From Larkinella arboricola (GTDB lineage Bacteria; Bacteroidota; Bacteroidia; Cytophagales; Spirosomataceae): a stretch of 64,000 nt of DNA. The notes beneath the pieces are model-generated. The model was given only the letters and a program-made list of their open reading frames with translations, was not told the origin of the DNA and did no database searches. The stretch is from the NCBI RefSeq assembly GCF_003259745.1, contig NZ_QLMC01000005.1, forward strand, positions 186,001 through 250,000. The letters are read 5' to 3'. This document shows, piece by piece, positions 27,222 to 36,009 of the stretch. Position numbers and translations under genes: made by a program. Position 1 is the stretch's first letter; every line of letters starts with the position of its first letter.

Positions 27222-27345
27222 TAAGATAGGATTATTAAAGGAAATGTTGTTACTGTTATTGGTTGTATGGTAACGTGGCATTGGTTTTGCTGTTTTCTAA
27301 AACAATCTACTACACGGTAGAAAGGACAGAGAAACGAAATTACAA

Positions 27346-27376
27346 CCCGGCTAAATAGGCCGGGCTTTGTTTTTGT
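27346..27376 (+). terminator. First of two terminators after the VanZ gene
   Basis: CCCGGC (27346-27351) pairs with GCCGGG (27359-27364), a 6-bp stem with a 7-base loop, followed by CTTTGTTTTTG. Confidence 0.7.
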
Positions 27377-27404
27377 CTAGGTACATACACAATAGCTGAA
27401 ACAG

Positions 27405-27440
27405 CCTGGTAGTTTCTGCCGGGTTTTGTTTTTGTTATAC
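27405..27440 (+). terminator. Second terminator after the VanZ gene
   Basis: Arms 27405-27412 and 27416-27423 pair over 8 bp with two G-T wobbles and a TTT loop, followed by TTTTGTTTTTGTTA. Its 3' half repeats the sequence after the first terminator, so the two may have arisen by duplication. Confidence 0.65.
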
Positions 27441-27525
27441 TTTTCATATGAATAGTTGTGTAATAATGGGATACAGGCGTTTTGAACTCGCCATTTGGTC
27501 CAGTGCGTAGCCGGGAGAGGAAAAA

Positions 27526-27554
27526 TTTGGAGGCTGATCAAAAAGGTAATTTTG
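27526..27554 (+). promoter_or_regulatory. Possible promoter of the small hypothetical gene
   Basis: TTTG at 27526-27529 and TAATTTTG at 27547-27554 are 17 bases apart and resemble the Bacteroidota -33/-7 pair. The rest of the gap from 27441 to 27692 shows no gene, tRNA or other element. Confidence 0.35.
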
Positions 27555-27692
27555 GTCAGTATGATGAGAAAAAGGTCAATAAATGTGCCCGTAGGCTGCT
27601 TTTAGGTAACATTGGCACCAGCCTTGTACAGATTTAATAATCCGCTTGCAAGGTACCATAGTCCACAAGTTGACCCCAATAGAAACGTTACA

Positions 27693-27941
27693 ATGGTTGA
27701 ATCAATCCGCTCATTCTTTCGTTCGAGCAACCTCTCTAAAGCATTAAACGAAGCTCAGCAAAATCAGTATGACAACCAGATTGACGCCATGGCCGCTTGC
27801 AATCGAAAAATTCGCAGAACCGGAAAGGATCACTCCGTAGTCAAACATCAGCAGGAGCCGCTGTTCTGGGTAGTTCCAACAGCAATGGCCAAATTACTGA
27901 GCGAAGAGGGCCATACCGTTCTGGAGCCCTACAAAAAGTAA
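27693..27941 (+). CDS. Hypothetical small soluble protein
   Basis: 82 aa from ATG 27693 (MVESIRSFFRSSN); an upstream in-frame start at 27612 would add 27 residues with no signal. Basic and polar, with a Gln/Asn-rich helix around residues 18-33 and a C-terminal segment FWVVPTAMAKLLSEEGHTV. No family recognised. It has its own promoter candidate and a strong terminator after it, which supports its being a real single-gene unit. Confidence 0.6.
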   Translation: MVESIRSFFRSSNLSKALNEAQQNQYDNQIDAMAACNRKIRRTGKDHSVVKHQQEPLFWVVPTAMAKLLSEEGHTVLEPYKK

Positions 27942-28034
27942 AGCGTACCCTAATCGACGTAGGCAAAAAAATGTAGTTGATCGGAACGTACTTCTGAATT
28001 TTTAAAGATAGAACAGCGATAAGATCATAATCGG

Positions 28035-28068
28035 ACACCCCAGCTTAAAATAAGTTGGGGTGTTTTTT
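28035..28068 (+). terminator. Rho-independent terminator
   Basis: ACACCCCAGCTTA (28035-28047) pairs with TAAGTTGGGGTGT (28051-28063) over 13 bp with one G-T wobble and a 3-base loop, followed by a run of six T. It ends the small hypothetical gene. Confidence 0.9.
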
Positions 28069-28223
28069 ATGCTACTTGTGGTGCTTTGACAAATCGAATC
28101 GCCAATTTTGTACCGGTGTCCTGAGGACAATTGGAGAGGCAATCGCCCGATAACGGGGTAAATAGTTGCTTGTTTTTCCTCTTGTCTACGGACTTTTATC
28201 TTTTTTTATCCTATCCTCATATT

Positions 28224-29636
28224 ATGAAAAAAGTACTCGCTATCCTTGGTTTAGTAAGTAATACCCTGGCATTTGCGCAGCAATCCACCGACTCGCCAAC
28301 CGCGGAGTCTACACCGAAACCAGCTCCTGCCGCGGAAAAGAATGAGCTGAAATACAACCTGAATGAGTCCGGTTCCCATTTTTTTAAAGCCACGTTTCTG
28401 AACCAAACCTGGTTGCGGTTCAACCAGAGCAATCCCGGAACAACCGTCGTTGGCGATCCTAAAGAGAATACGTTCGATATCGGTCTGCGCCGGACCCGGA
28501 TTCAGATGTTCGGTCAGATCAACGACCATGTGGTGCTGTACCTCCAGTTTGGTATGAACAACTTCAATTTTCAGAACGGTTTTCCTTCTTTCAATACCGC
28601 CGGAACGCCCTCAAACCGTAAGATTCAGGCGTTTTTTCACGATGCCGTGGGCGAATACCTGGTCTGGAAAAACAAAGATTACCTGAAAATAGGGGCTGGG
28701 CTTACCATTGTAAACGGTTTATCACGGTTTAGCCAGCCGAGCGTCAGTTCCATCCTGTCGATGGATGTTCCGGTATTTGCCCAGGCGACGGTCGATCAGA
28801 CGGATGAATTTTCGCGCAAACTGAGTGTCTACGCCCGCGGTCAGGTGGGGCCCATCGACTACCGGTTTGCCGTTAGCGATCCGTTCCCGGCCCAGACCAG
28901 CGGCTCCGTACCACCGGCCCTGGGACCCAACGCCAACTTCGCACTTAAGGGGCACCACAAGCAGTTCCAGGGGCTGTTGCTCTACCAGTTTTTCGACAAA
29001 GAATCCAACCAGACACCGGGGTACATGACCGGTACGTACTTGGGGAAGAAGAAAATCTTTAACCTCGAAGCCGGTTTCATCTCGCAGAAAAACGCGCTTT
29101 GGCATACGGGCGAAACGGCAACCGATACGGTATATCAGAACCTGAATCTGTGGTCGGTGGCGGCTTTTCTGGATATGCCTGTAAACCGCGCGACGGGTTC
29201 GGCCATCAGTGCTTACCTTGGCTATTTTAACCTGGATTACGGCAAAAACTACCTGCGTTACAACGGCATCATGAACCCGGCGACGGGAACGACGCAAGCC
29301 ATCGGCGGGCTGGGCGGAACGCAGGGCAATGCCTTTCCGATGTTTGGTACGGGCAGCGTGATTTATTCGCAGGTGGGCTATCTGCTCGGGCAGAATGTAC
29401 TGGGGAACGCGGGGGCGCTAATGCCGTATGCACAGGCTCAGATCGGCAACTACGACCGGGTTAACGGCAGCATGGGCGTATATAATGTGGGGCTGAACTG
29501 GCTGATCAAAGGTCATAACTCGAAATTGACGCTCGATTACCAGAACCGCCCGTATTATCAGGCTCTTCCTTCCGGACAGCTCGACGCCCAGGGCCGTCGC
29601 GGACAGGTTGTGCTGCAATATCAGGTGTTTATTTGA
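28224..29636 (+). CDS. Outer-membrane porin (phosphate-selective porin O/P-like)
   Basis: 470 aa from ATG 28224 (MKKVLAIL), with a signal peptide ending AFAQ. A short Pro/Ala/Glu-rich linker (about 22-40) precedes a beta-barrel. FDIGLRRTRIQMFGQINDHVVLYLQFG matches the first strands of the porin O/P family in pattern, and the C-terminus ends in an aromatic strand (VVLQYQVFI), as is usual for outer-membrane barrels. The transported solute is not predictable. Confidence 0.85.
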   Translation: MKKVLAILGLVSNTLAFAQQSTDSPTAESTPKPAPAAEKNELKYNLNESGSHFFKATFLNQTWLRFNQSNPGTTVVGDPKENTFDIGLRRTRIQMFGQINDHVVLYLQFGMNNFNFQNGFPSFNTAGTPSNRKIQAFFHDAVGEYLVWKNKDYLKIGAGLTIVNGLSRFSQPSVSSILSMDVPVFAQATVDQTDEFSRKLSVYARGQVGPIDYRFAVSDPFPAQTSGSVPPALGPNANFALKGHHKQFQGLLLYQFFDKESNQTPGYMTGTYLGKKKIFNLEAGFISQKNALWHTGETATDTVYQNLNLWSVAAFLDMPVNRATGSAISAYLGYFNLDYGKNYLRYNGIMNPATGTTQAIGGLGGTQGNAFPMFGTGSVIYSQVGYLLGQNVLGNAGALMPYAQAQIGNYDRVNGSMGVYNVGLNWLIKGHNSKLTLDYQNRPYYQALPSGQLDAQGRRGQVVLQYQVFI

Positions 29637-29648
29637 TAACTTGAAGCA

Positions 29649-29724
29649 AGACAAAAGAGGAAAGACCTGAGACAAAAGACGAGCCATCTGCGGTCTGTCT
29701 TCTCAGGTCTTTCCTCTTTTGTCT
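29649..29724. terminator. 24-bp perfect hairpin between porin and mdh
   Basis: Arms 29649-29672 and 29701-29724 are exact reverse complements around a 28-base loop. The left arm is purine-rich (repeated AGACAAAAGA type); the right arm is pyrimidine-rich. It lies between converging genes and begins 12 bases after the porin stop. Confidence 0.8.
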
Positions 29725-29728
29725 CAGA

Positions 29729-30664
29729 TTACAATTCGAGCGTTTTCAGAACATCGTTCATGTTGCGAACGGCATCGGCTGATTTGTTGAAAGCCGCTTT
29801 TTCTTCGTCATTCAATTCAAAATCAACGATTTTTTCCCAGCCATTACGACCAATTACGACCGGCACCCCGAGGCAGATATCCGATTGACCATACTCGCCT
29901 TCCAGATACACGCAGCAGGGGAACACGCGTTTCTGATCCCGAACGATGCTTTCAACCAGAATGGCACCTGCCGCTCCCGGTGCATACCAGGCCGACGTAC
30001 CGATCAGTTTGGTCAGCGTCGCACCGCCCACCATCGTATCGGCTGCTACTTTTTGCAGCGTTTCGGCATCCAGAAACTGGCTGACCGGTACACCCGAATA
30101 GGTAGCCAGTCTCGTCAGCGGAATCATGGTCGTGTCGCCGTGGCCGCCAATCACCGTGCCTTGCAGGTCGTTGGGCGAGCAGTTGAGCGCCAGCGACAGG
30201 TACGTTTTAAACCGGGCGGAATCCAGAATACCGCCCATTCCGATGATACGGTTTTTGGGCAATCCGGATGATTTCAAGGCCAGATACGTCATGGTATCCA
30301 TCGGATTGGAAATAATGACGAAAATGGCGTCCGGCGAGTATTTCAGAATGTTTTCGGTAACGCCTTTAACAATGTTGGCATTGGTGCCGATCAGCTCTTC
30401 GCGGGTCATACCCGGCTTGCGCGGAAGGCCCGATGTGATCACGACAACATCCGAATTGGCCGTTAATTCGTAATTATTGGAAGAACCTGTAATTTTAACA
30501 TCGCAGTCTAATAAAGTAGACGCCTGAAGCATGTCCAGACCTTTGCCTTCGCTCAGCCCTTCTTTGATGTCCAGGAGAACAACCTCCTCGGCTAACTCAC
30601 GTCGGGCAATGTTATCAGCACAGGTCGCACCAACGGCCCCGGCACCTACTACGGTGATTTTCAT
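29729..30664 (-). CDS. mdh: Malate dehydrogenase
   Basis: NAD-dependent interconversion of malate and oxaloacetate in the TCA cycle. 311 aa. N-terminal Rossmann motif GAGAVG at 7-12 with D36-type LLDIKEG after strand 2; substrate Arg in TSGLPRKPGMTREEL; catalytic His in VIGGHGDTTMIPL. It is of the lactate-dehydrogenase-like MDH type usual in Bacteroidota. Single gene with a -7 box about 115 bases upstream. Confidence 0.96.
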   Translation of the reverse strand: MKITVVGAGAVGATCADNIARRELAEEVVLLDIKEGLSEGKGLDMLQASTLLDCDVKITGSSNNYELTANSDVVVITSGLPRKPGMTREELIGTNANIVKGVTENILKYSPDAIFVIISNPMDTMTYLALKSSGLPKNRIIGMGGILDSARFKTYLSLALNCSPNDLQGTVIGGHGDTTMIPLTRLATYSGVPVSQFLDAETLQKVAADTMVGGATLTKLIGTSAWYAPGAAGAILVESIVRDQKRVFPCCVYLEGEYGQSDICLGVPVVIGRNGWEKIVDFELNDEEKAAFNKSADAVRNMNDVLKTLEL

Positions 30665-30778
30665 AGAGTTAATAGTTTAAAGTTTTAGTTTTGGATACAT
30701 CCTCGGAGAGGAACGGCGATTCAGTAGAGCGTCCATCGGGCGGCAGAGAACAACTTCCGGCCTGCCATTTTGAACGGT

Positions 30779-30787
30779 ACAAAAATA
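30779..30787 (-). promoter_or_regulatory. -7 box TATTTTTGT for mdh
   Basis: On the minus strand this is TATTTTTGT, an exact TAnnTTTGY match about 115 bases upstream of the mdh start. No good -33 element was seen. Confidence 0.4.
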
Positions 30788-30903
30788 GAAGAGCCAGTGA
30801 AGACTCATACCGTGGAAAGGCTTTTTTTTGAGAATTTAGACTTTTGAGGGGAAAAATTTGTTATAAAGGTGTCTAACCAATCCGAATTTACCACTTTTCG
30901 TCT

Positions 30904-31338
30904 ATGGCAAACCGTCGCTTATTAACGGCCATTCTGAGTTCTATCTTTTTCCGTCGTTCCACCCAAAAGGCATCCCGTTACGCCCGTAGTGGCAAAAGCT
31001 TACTGGAACTGTTGCAGCGGGTTGCCGACAAAACCCGGGTGCTGGGCGTCGGAGCCAGTTATTCGGCCGCCAAGGATCACATCAATATTGTGGTGCGCAT
31101 GATTCGGGCGTATGCCAAAGGAGAGTACCGGGCCATTTCCGGAAAAACGCTGCTCCGGATGGTGGCCGTGCTCGTTTATTTTGTTTCGCCCCTCGATTTT
31201 ATCCCGGACGTGTTGCCGGTGCTGGGGCTAACCGACGACATCGCATTACTTCTGTGGCTCGTTAGTTCGGTGGCCGATGATATCGACCGGTTTAAAGAAT
31301 GGGAGCGGAATCACGCATCATCGATTAAAATTGGGTGA
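30904..31338 (+). CDS. YkvA-like DUF1232 membrane protein
   Basis: 144 aa. The DUF1232 core LVYFVSPLDFIPDVLPVLGLTDDIALL is clear near residues 96-123, giving one or two membrane segments. The N-terminal half is basic. Role unknown across bacteria. It lies 85 bases before tatA on the same strand but tatA has its own promoter box. Confidence 0.85.
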   Translation: MANRRLLTAILSSIFFRRSTQKASRYARSGKSLLELLQRVADKTRVLGVGASYSAAKDHINIVVRMIRAYAKGEYRAISGKTLLRMVAVLVYFVSPLDFIPDVLPVLGLTDDIALLLWLVSSVADDIDRFKEWERNHASSIKIG

Positions 31339-31377
31339 AAACGTCATTTAGGTGCACAATAAATTCGTAATATTCGT

Positions 31378-31386
31378 TACATTTGT
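31378..31386 (+). promoter_or_regulatory. -7 box TACATTTGT for tatA
   Basis: Exact TAnnTTTGY match 38 bases upstream of the tatA start. No clear -33 TTG at the usual distance. Confidence 0.5.
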
Positions 31387-31423
31387 ATAGAGTTTCTGCA
31401 TACACTCAATAATTCATACAATC

Positions 31424-31633
31424 ATGGCATTACTCACAATTTATGCATTCCTGGGCTCACTTGGTGGAACCGAACTTCTTCTGATTGGTCTGGTGATTCT
31501 GTTGTTCTTCGGCGCAAAACGAATTCCAGAACTGATGAAAGGACTTGGTAAAGGTATCCGCGAATTCAAAGACGCTACCAAAGACGTTCGCGAAAATATC
31601 GAAGAAGGACTTCGCGATACGAACGTAAAATAA
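31424..31633 (+). CDS. tatA: Sec-independent translocase protein TatA
   Basis: 69 aa. One N-terminal membrane helix (about 14-30), the FGAKRIPEL hinge, then an amphipathic helix [17 protein letters not shown] and an acidic tail, all as in TatA/TatE. It forms the pore of the twin-arginine export system. No tatC is in the window. A Tat substrate candidate is the oxidoreductase at 53518. Confidence 0.92.
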   Translation: MALLTIYAFLGSLGGTELLLIGLVILLFFGAKRIPELMKGLGKGIREFKDATKDVRENIEEGLRDTNVK

Positions 31634-31786
31634 GAAATAATAGGAGTGCAAAGGAGTGAACAATAGCTAGTTGTCACGGCCTTCTAGTCTATTATTATCT
31701 CATTTGTGTATTCGGTATTTATGGACAACAGCTCGGCCTCAACGGTCGTTCTGTTGTCTCTTTTTTTCTGCCAGCTGTACCTGATT

Positions 31787-33226
31787 ATGCCCGTAAAACC
31801 GTACGAATCCCTTTCCGAAATTCAGCGCGATCTGGCTGCCGGATCGATTACCTGCCGCCAACTGGTCGAACATTACCTGCAACGGATTGACGAACACCGT
31901 CATTTAAACGCCTTTGTGGCCGTCTATGCCGACGAAGCCCGCCAGCGTGCCGATGAGGTAGATGCCAAACTAAAAGCCGGAACCGCCGGGCGACTGGCGG
32001 GTATGGTGCTCGGAATCAAGGATGTACTGTGTTACAACGGACACGGCGTTCAGGCCGGTAGCCGGATTCTGGACGGTTTTGTGGCGCAGTTTACGGCCAC
32101 CGCCGTGCAGCGGGTGATCGACGAAGACGTGATTATCATCGGTCGGCAGAACTGTGATGAGTTTGCAATGGGTTCGTCCAACGAAAACTCGGCGTTTGGG
32201 CCGGTTCGCAATGCAACCGATACCAGCCGGGTACCGGGCGGTTCGTCGGGTGGGTCGGCGGTGGCGGTTCAGGCCGGTTTGTGTCTGGCGTCGCTGGGGA
32301 CGGATACGGGTGGTTCGGTACGCCAGCCATCGGCTTTTTGCGGCACGGTGGGCCTGAAACCAACCTACGCCCGGGTTTCGCGCTGGGGTTTGATTGCCTA
32401 CGCATCCTCTTTTGATTGCATCGGGCCTATTACCCATACCGTCGAAGATGCGGCCTTATTGCTCGAAATCATTGCCGGTCCCGACGAGTTTGACAGCACC
32501 GTGAGCCAGAAGCCCGTTTTCCCGTACAGCCAGGAACTGACCCTCAACCGTAAGTTACGGATTGGTTACCTGCGCGAAGGGGTAGAAAGTGAAGGCGTCG
32601 ATCCGGTAATTCGGCAGAAAACGCAGGAAATGCTGGATCAGTTGCGCGAACAGGGCCACACGGTTGAGCCGGTGGATTTTCCCTTATTAAAACACATTCT
32701 CCCTACTTATTATATTCTGACGACCGCCGAAGCCAGTTCTAACCTTGCGCGGTTCGACGGTGTTCGGTACGGTTTCCGCAGTCCCGACGCTACGGATCTG
32801 GAGTCGCTCTATAAAAAATCCCGTACCGACGGCTTTGGCGATGAAGTCCGTCGGCGCATCATTCTGGGCACGTTTGCACTCAGTTCCAGCTACTACGACG
32901 CGTATTACACCAAAGCCCAGCAGGTTCGCCGGTTAATCAAAGATGAAACCGATGCGCTGTTTGCCCGCTACGATCTGGTTGCGTCGCCCGTGACACCAAC
33001 CACGGCATTCCGGATTGGCGAGAAAGCCAGCGATCCATTACAAATGTACCTGGCCGATATCTTCACCGTTCAGGCGAATGTAGTGGGGTGCCCGGCCATT
33101 TCTATACCAAACGGCACGGACGAAGCCGGTCTGCCAATTGGGTTTCAGTTAATGGCGGCTCCGTTTCAGGAAGTCGATTTGCTGGCTACGGCCCAGGCGC
33201 TCACGCAGCGGGTTGAAGCGGAGTAA
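31787..33226 (+). CDS. gatA: Glutamyl-tRNA(Gln) amidotransferase subunit A
   Basis: Amidase subunit of GatCAB, which converts Glu-tRNA(Gln) or Asp-tRNA(Asn). 479 aa from ATG 31787 (MPVKPYESL). The catalytic triad is in place: K78 in GIKDVLC, S154 (or S153) in GGSSGGSAVA, and S177 in DTGGSVRQPSAF. The start was chosen because earlier Met codons add a hydrophobic tail not found in GatA. gatB and gatC are not adjacent, as is common in Bacteroidota. Confidence 0.93.
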   Translation: MPVKPYESLSEIQRDLAAGSITCRQLVEHYLQRIDEHRHLNAFVAVYADEARQRADEVDAKLKAGTAGRLAGMVLGIKDVLCYNGHGVQAGSRILDGFVAQFTATAVQRVIDEDVIIIGRQNCDEFAMGSSNENSAFGPVRNATDTSRVPGGSSGGSAVAVQAGLCLASLGTDTGGSVRQPSAFCGTVGLKPTYARVSRWGLIAYASSFDCIGPITHTVEDAALLLEIIAGPDEFDSTVSQKPVFPYSQELTLNRKLRIGYLREGVESEGVDPVIRQKTQEMLDQLREQGHTVEPVDFPLLKHILPTYYILTTAEASSNLARFDGVRYGFRSPDATDLESLYKKSRTDGFGDEVRRRIILGTFALSSSYYDAYYTKAQQVRRLIKDETDALFARYDLVASPVTPTTAFRIGEKASDPLQMYLADIFTVQANVVGCPAISIPNGTDEAGLPIGFQLMAAPFQEVDLLATAQALTQRVEAE

Positions 33227-33462
33227 CCCTCCGGTCATTCTTTTCATTTCGTTTGGAAAGCTCCGCAATAAAGGCGCAGCAATTAGAGTTATTCTAATGG
33301 CGTATCGATAGAACATCGTTCCGTTATAGGGGCGCTTGAATAGTTTTGCTGTCTTATTTTAGGATAAAGTTTGATGGCAACTAATTTTTGTCCTATTTTT
33401 AGCCACCACACCGTCCATTCCTCTTAAAGTACTCAACTAAAATGTAACCCAGAAACCTGCTC

Positions 33463-35040
33463 ATGTCGAACCTGAAGAAGACCCTTCACGGCCTCCGATT
33501 GGCTTGTACAATCTTTGCGTTTATCTCTATTGGCCCCCGTAGCTGGGCCGCTTATTTCCAGACCGACACCAGCGGTGTCAGCGCCGACACGCTCCAGGAA
33601 GCGATTGAAGTACTCGACGTGCCGGAAGTTTTATCGGTTCCCGAACCCGTTTTACGCGCCCGGCTGAACAAGCTTGAACAGACCATTCCCCTGAATTATA
33701 ACAAAACCGTTCACGGTTTTATCGATTACTTTACCTTCCGTAAACCGAGTTACACCAAAAAGGTGCTGGAGCGGATACCGATGTTTTTCCCCCTTTACGA
33801 ACGGGTACTGGCTCAGCATGAAATTCCGGAGGAGCTAAAATACCTGTCCATTGTCGAGTCGTCGCTGGACCCCAGAGCCGTTTCGCGCGTCGGAGCGGGT
33901 GGGTTGTGGCAGTTTATGCCGTATACCGGCGAAGAATACCATCTTTATCAGGACGAATACGTGGATGAACGGATGGATCCTGTGAAATCGACGGATGCTG
34001 CCTGCCGGTATTTGAAACGACTTTATACTGTTTTTGGCGACTGGCACCTCGCGCTGGCGGCTTATAACAGCGGGCCGGGTACGGTAAAACGGGCCATGCG
34101 CCGTTCCGGGGGCGATTCGTTCTGGACCATTTATAATTACCTGCCCAAAGAAACCCGGGCGTATGTACCGCAGTTCATTGCGTTGACGTACATGATGAAC
34201 TTCGCCAACGACCACGGCATCTATGCAGAACAACCTGAATATCCGATTCCCTGCGATACGATTCACGTCAACGGGTATTTGTCAATCGAGCGGTTTTGCC
34301 AGTACAGCGGGGTTCCGCTGAACGAAATCCAGAAAATGAACCCGTCGATCATGACCGGCGTCTTATCGGATCAGACCCGTAATTTTGTCCTGCGCGTACC
34401 CCGGGCCCATTTCGATTACTTTGCGGCCAACCGCCGTTCCATACTCGATTCGGCTGGCCGTCTGCCGACGGTAGCGACGAATATGCTGCTGGCATCGACG
34501 GAACGGGTTGATTATGGATCGGACCCGGGCAAAAAGCGGGATTATTTTCCGTTTACGGATGCCAATGAAGAACAGGCCCGCGAGTCGGAGCCCGTGGTAG
34601 CAGCCAACCCGATTGCCTCGGAACAGGACGTAGAAGAGGTGGTGCGCCGGAAACCCAAAAAGGCCGTGCATGTGGTGAAGCGCGGTGATGGGCTGATAAG
34701 CATTGCCCAAAAATACGGGGTTGAAGTTTACGACCTGAAAAAATGGAATCACCTGCGTTCCAACACGATTCGGCGCGGCCAGAAGCTGGTGATTCTGCGC
34801 GAACCGGCTATTCCGGAAACGTCAACCCGGATGGCGCATTCCGCCAAAGGGCCTGATAAAAAAACGGAAAGTGCGAAAAGCCGTAAATCATACAAGCCCA
34901 AATATCACCGGGTACAGGAGGGCGATACACTCTGGAATATTTCACAGCGGTATAGCGATCTGACGGTGGAAGAGCTTAAAAAAATCAATAAAATTAAAGG
35001 TAATTCATTGAAGCCCGGCCAACGTTTAATCGTCGGTTAA
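33463..35040 (+). CDS. LysM lytic transglycosylase (MltD-like)
   Basis: 525 aa peptidoglycan lytic transglycosylase. Signal-type N-terminus up to about residue 30, an SLT domain (about 115-260) with catalytic E132 in SIVESSLDP, GLWQFMPYTGEEY and ALAAYNSGPGTVKRAM, then two LysM domains near residues 402-445 and 482-525. Cleaves glycan strands in the periplasm during wall turnover. The upstream gap 33227-33462 has no gene; TTTG near 33369 and TATTTTTAG near 33393 are a weak promoter candidate. A terminator follows. Confidence 0.93.
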   Translation: MSNLKKTLHGLRLACTIFAFISIGPRSWAAYFQTDTSGVSADTLQEAIEVLDVPEVLSVPEPVLRARLNKLEQTIPLNYNKTVHGFIDYFTFRKPSYTKKVLERIPMFFPLYERVLAQHEIPEELKYLSIVESSLDPRAVSRVGAGGLWQFMPYTGEEYHLYQDEYVDERMDPVKSTDAACRYLKRLYTVFGDWHLALAAYNSGPGTVKRAMRRSGGDSFWTIYNYLPKETRAYVPQFIALTYMMNFANDHGIYAEQPEYPIPCDTIHVNGYLSIERFCQYSGVPLNEIQKMNPSIMTGVLSDQTRNFVLRVPRAHFDYFAANRRSILDSAGRLPTVATNMLLASTERVDYGSDPGKKRDYFPFTDANEEQARESEPVVAANPIASEQDVEEVVRRKPKKAVHVVKRGDGLISIAQKYGVEVYDLKKWNHLRSNTIRRGQKLVILREPAIPETSTRMAHSAKGPDKKTESAKSRKSYKPKYHRVQEGDTLWNISQRYSDLTVEELKKINKIKGNSLKPGQRLIVG

Positions 35041-35063
35041 ATCAGGATTATCGTTGCAAAAGC

Positions 35064-35098
35064 AAAACCGTATTTCCGTAAAAGAAGTACGGTTTTTT
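35064..35098 (+). terminator. Rho-independent terminator after the transglycosylase
   Basis: AAAACCGTATTT (35064-35075) pairs with AAGTACGGTTTT (35085-35096) over 12 bp with one G-T wobble, with a run of six T. Confidence 0.85.
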
Positions 35099-35197
35099 CT
35101 TTCGGATAAATGGCTTTATCGGTTTAATTACGCTGAAAGACAGGGGGTATTTATGCGGAATTAAGCGCCAGAAGGGCCTATTAACCAATCTTTTTTG

Positions 35198-35206
35198 TAT
35201 ATTTGT
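35198..35206 (+). promoter_or_regulatory. -7 box TATATTTGT for ruvA
   Basis: Exact TAnnTTTGY match 42 bases upstream of ruvA, after a run of T. It may drive ruvA and possibly sprA, though a hairpin separates the two. Confidence 0.5.
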
Positions 35207-35247
35207 CTGTTTAAGATCCGCTTATAAACGGGTCGAAGAAACCTTCT

Positions 35248-35841
35248 ATGATTGCTTATATTATTGGCAAAGTTGCCCATAAAGATCCCACGCTGACGAT
35301 TCTGGAAGCGAACGGAATAGGGTACGAAATTCACGTTTCTCTCTATACTTCGACGGCTTTACCAAAGCTTGGCGAATCGTTTAAACTGCACACGTATCAG
35401 CACATTCGCGAAGATGCTCATGTCCTTTACGGATTCGGTAATCCCGACGAAAAAGAGCTGTTTCTGGATTTGATCAGCGTGTCGGGGATTGGCCCGAATA
35501 CCGCCCTGACGATGTTATCGACGTTATCGCCCGCTGAACTCCGTCAGGCCATCCTGATGGAAAATATCAAGGCCATTCAGAGCATAAAAGGCATTGGGGG
35601 CAAAACCGCACAACGGGTTATTCTGGAATTGCGCGACAAAATGAAGAAAGCGGGGATTATGGCGCAGGCCGACATGCCCAGCTACCGGATGTCTGCCAAC
35701 CCGATCCGTGACGAGGCTCTGGCGGCTCTCGTTACGCTCGGTATTCCCAAGCCCGCTGCTGAAAAAAGTCTGGATACCATTCTGAAACGGGAGGGCGAAG
35801 ACCTTAGCGTAGAGCAGCTTATCCGGCTGGCTTTGAAATAG
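35248..35841 (+). CDS. ruvA: Holliday junction branch-migration protein RuvA
   Basis: 197 aa. OB-fold N-terminal domain (MIAYIIGKVAHKDPTLTIL), two helix-hairpin-helix motifs (VSGIGPNTALTML and IKGIGGKTAQRVILELRDK), and a C-terminal RuvB-binding domain (EALAALVTLGIPKPAAEKS). Works with RuvB in recombination repair. ruvA next to sprA is a known Bacteroidota arrangement. Confidence 0.96.
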   Translation: MIAYIIGKVAHKDPTLTILEANGIGYEIHVSLYTSTALPKLGESFKLHTYQHIREDAHVLYGFGNPDEKELFLDLISVSGIGPNTALTMLSTLSPAELRQAILMENIKAIQSIKGIGGKTAQRVILELRDKMKKAGIMAQADMPSYRMSANPIRDEALAALVTLGIPKPAAEKSLDTILKREGEDLSVEQLIRLALK

Positions 35842-35922
35842 TTAAAAATTAAAAGTGGAAAATTGAAAGTTAGAAAAGACGCGTCCGCGTGCTTTTAACT
35901 TTTAACTCTTCACTTTTAATTA
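35842..35922. repeat. Long imperfect hairpin between ruvA and sprA
   Basis: The A-rich left arm 35842-35878 pairs imperfectly with the T-rich right arm 35892-35922, around a loop containing ACGCGTCCGCGT. Both arms are made of simple AAAGT/TTAAAAG-type units. It may attenuate readthrough from ruvA to sprA. Confidence 0.6.
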
Positions 35923-36009
35923 AAATATTGGCAAGGTTTTCGCCGTTTGGTTGTATGTAAAAGATAAGTCTTTTTAAGCAAACTACCTATTCACCGAATT
36001 TAACTATAC

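Noticed and set aside
27441-27600. Possible tRNA or structured RNA
   Set aside because: No TTC-type T-arm or cloverleaf could be formed; no conserved RNA pattern seen.
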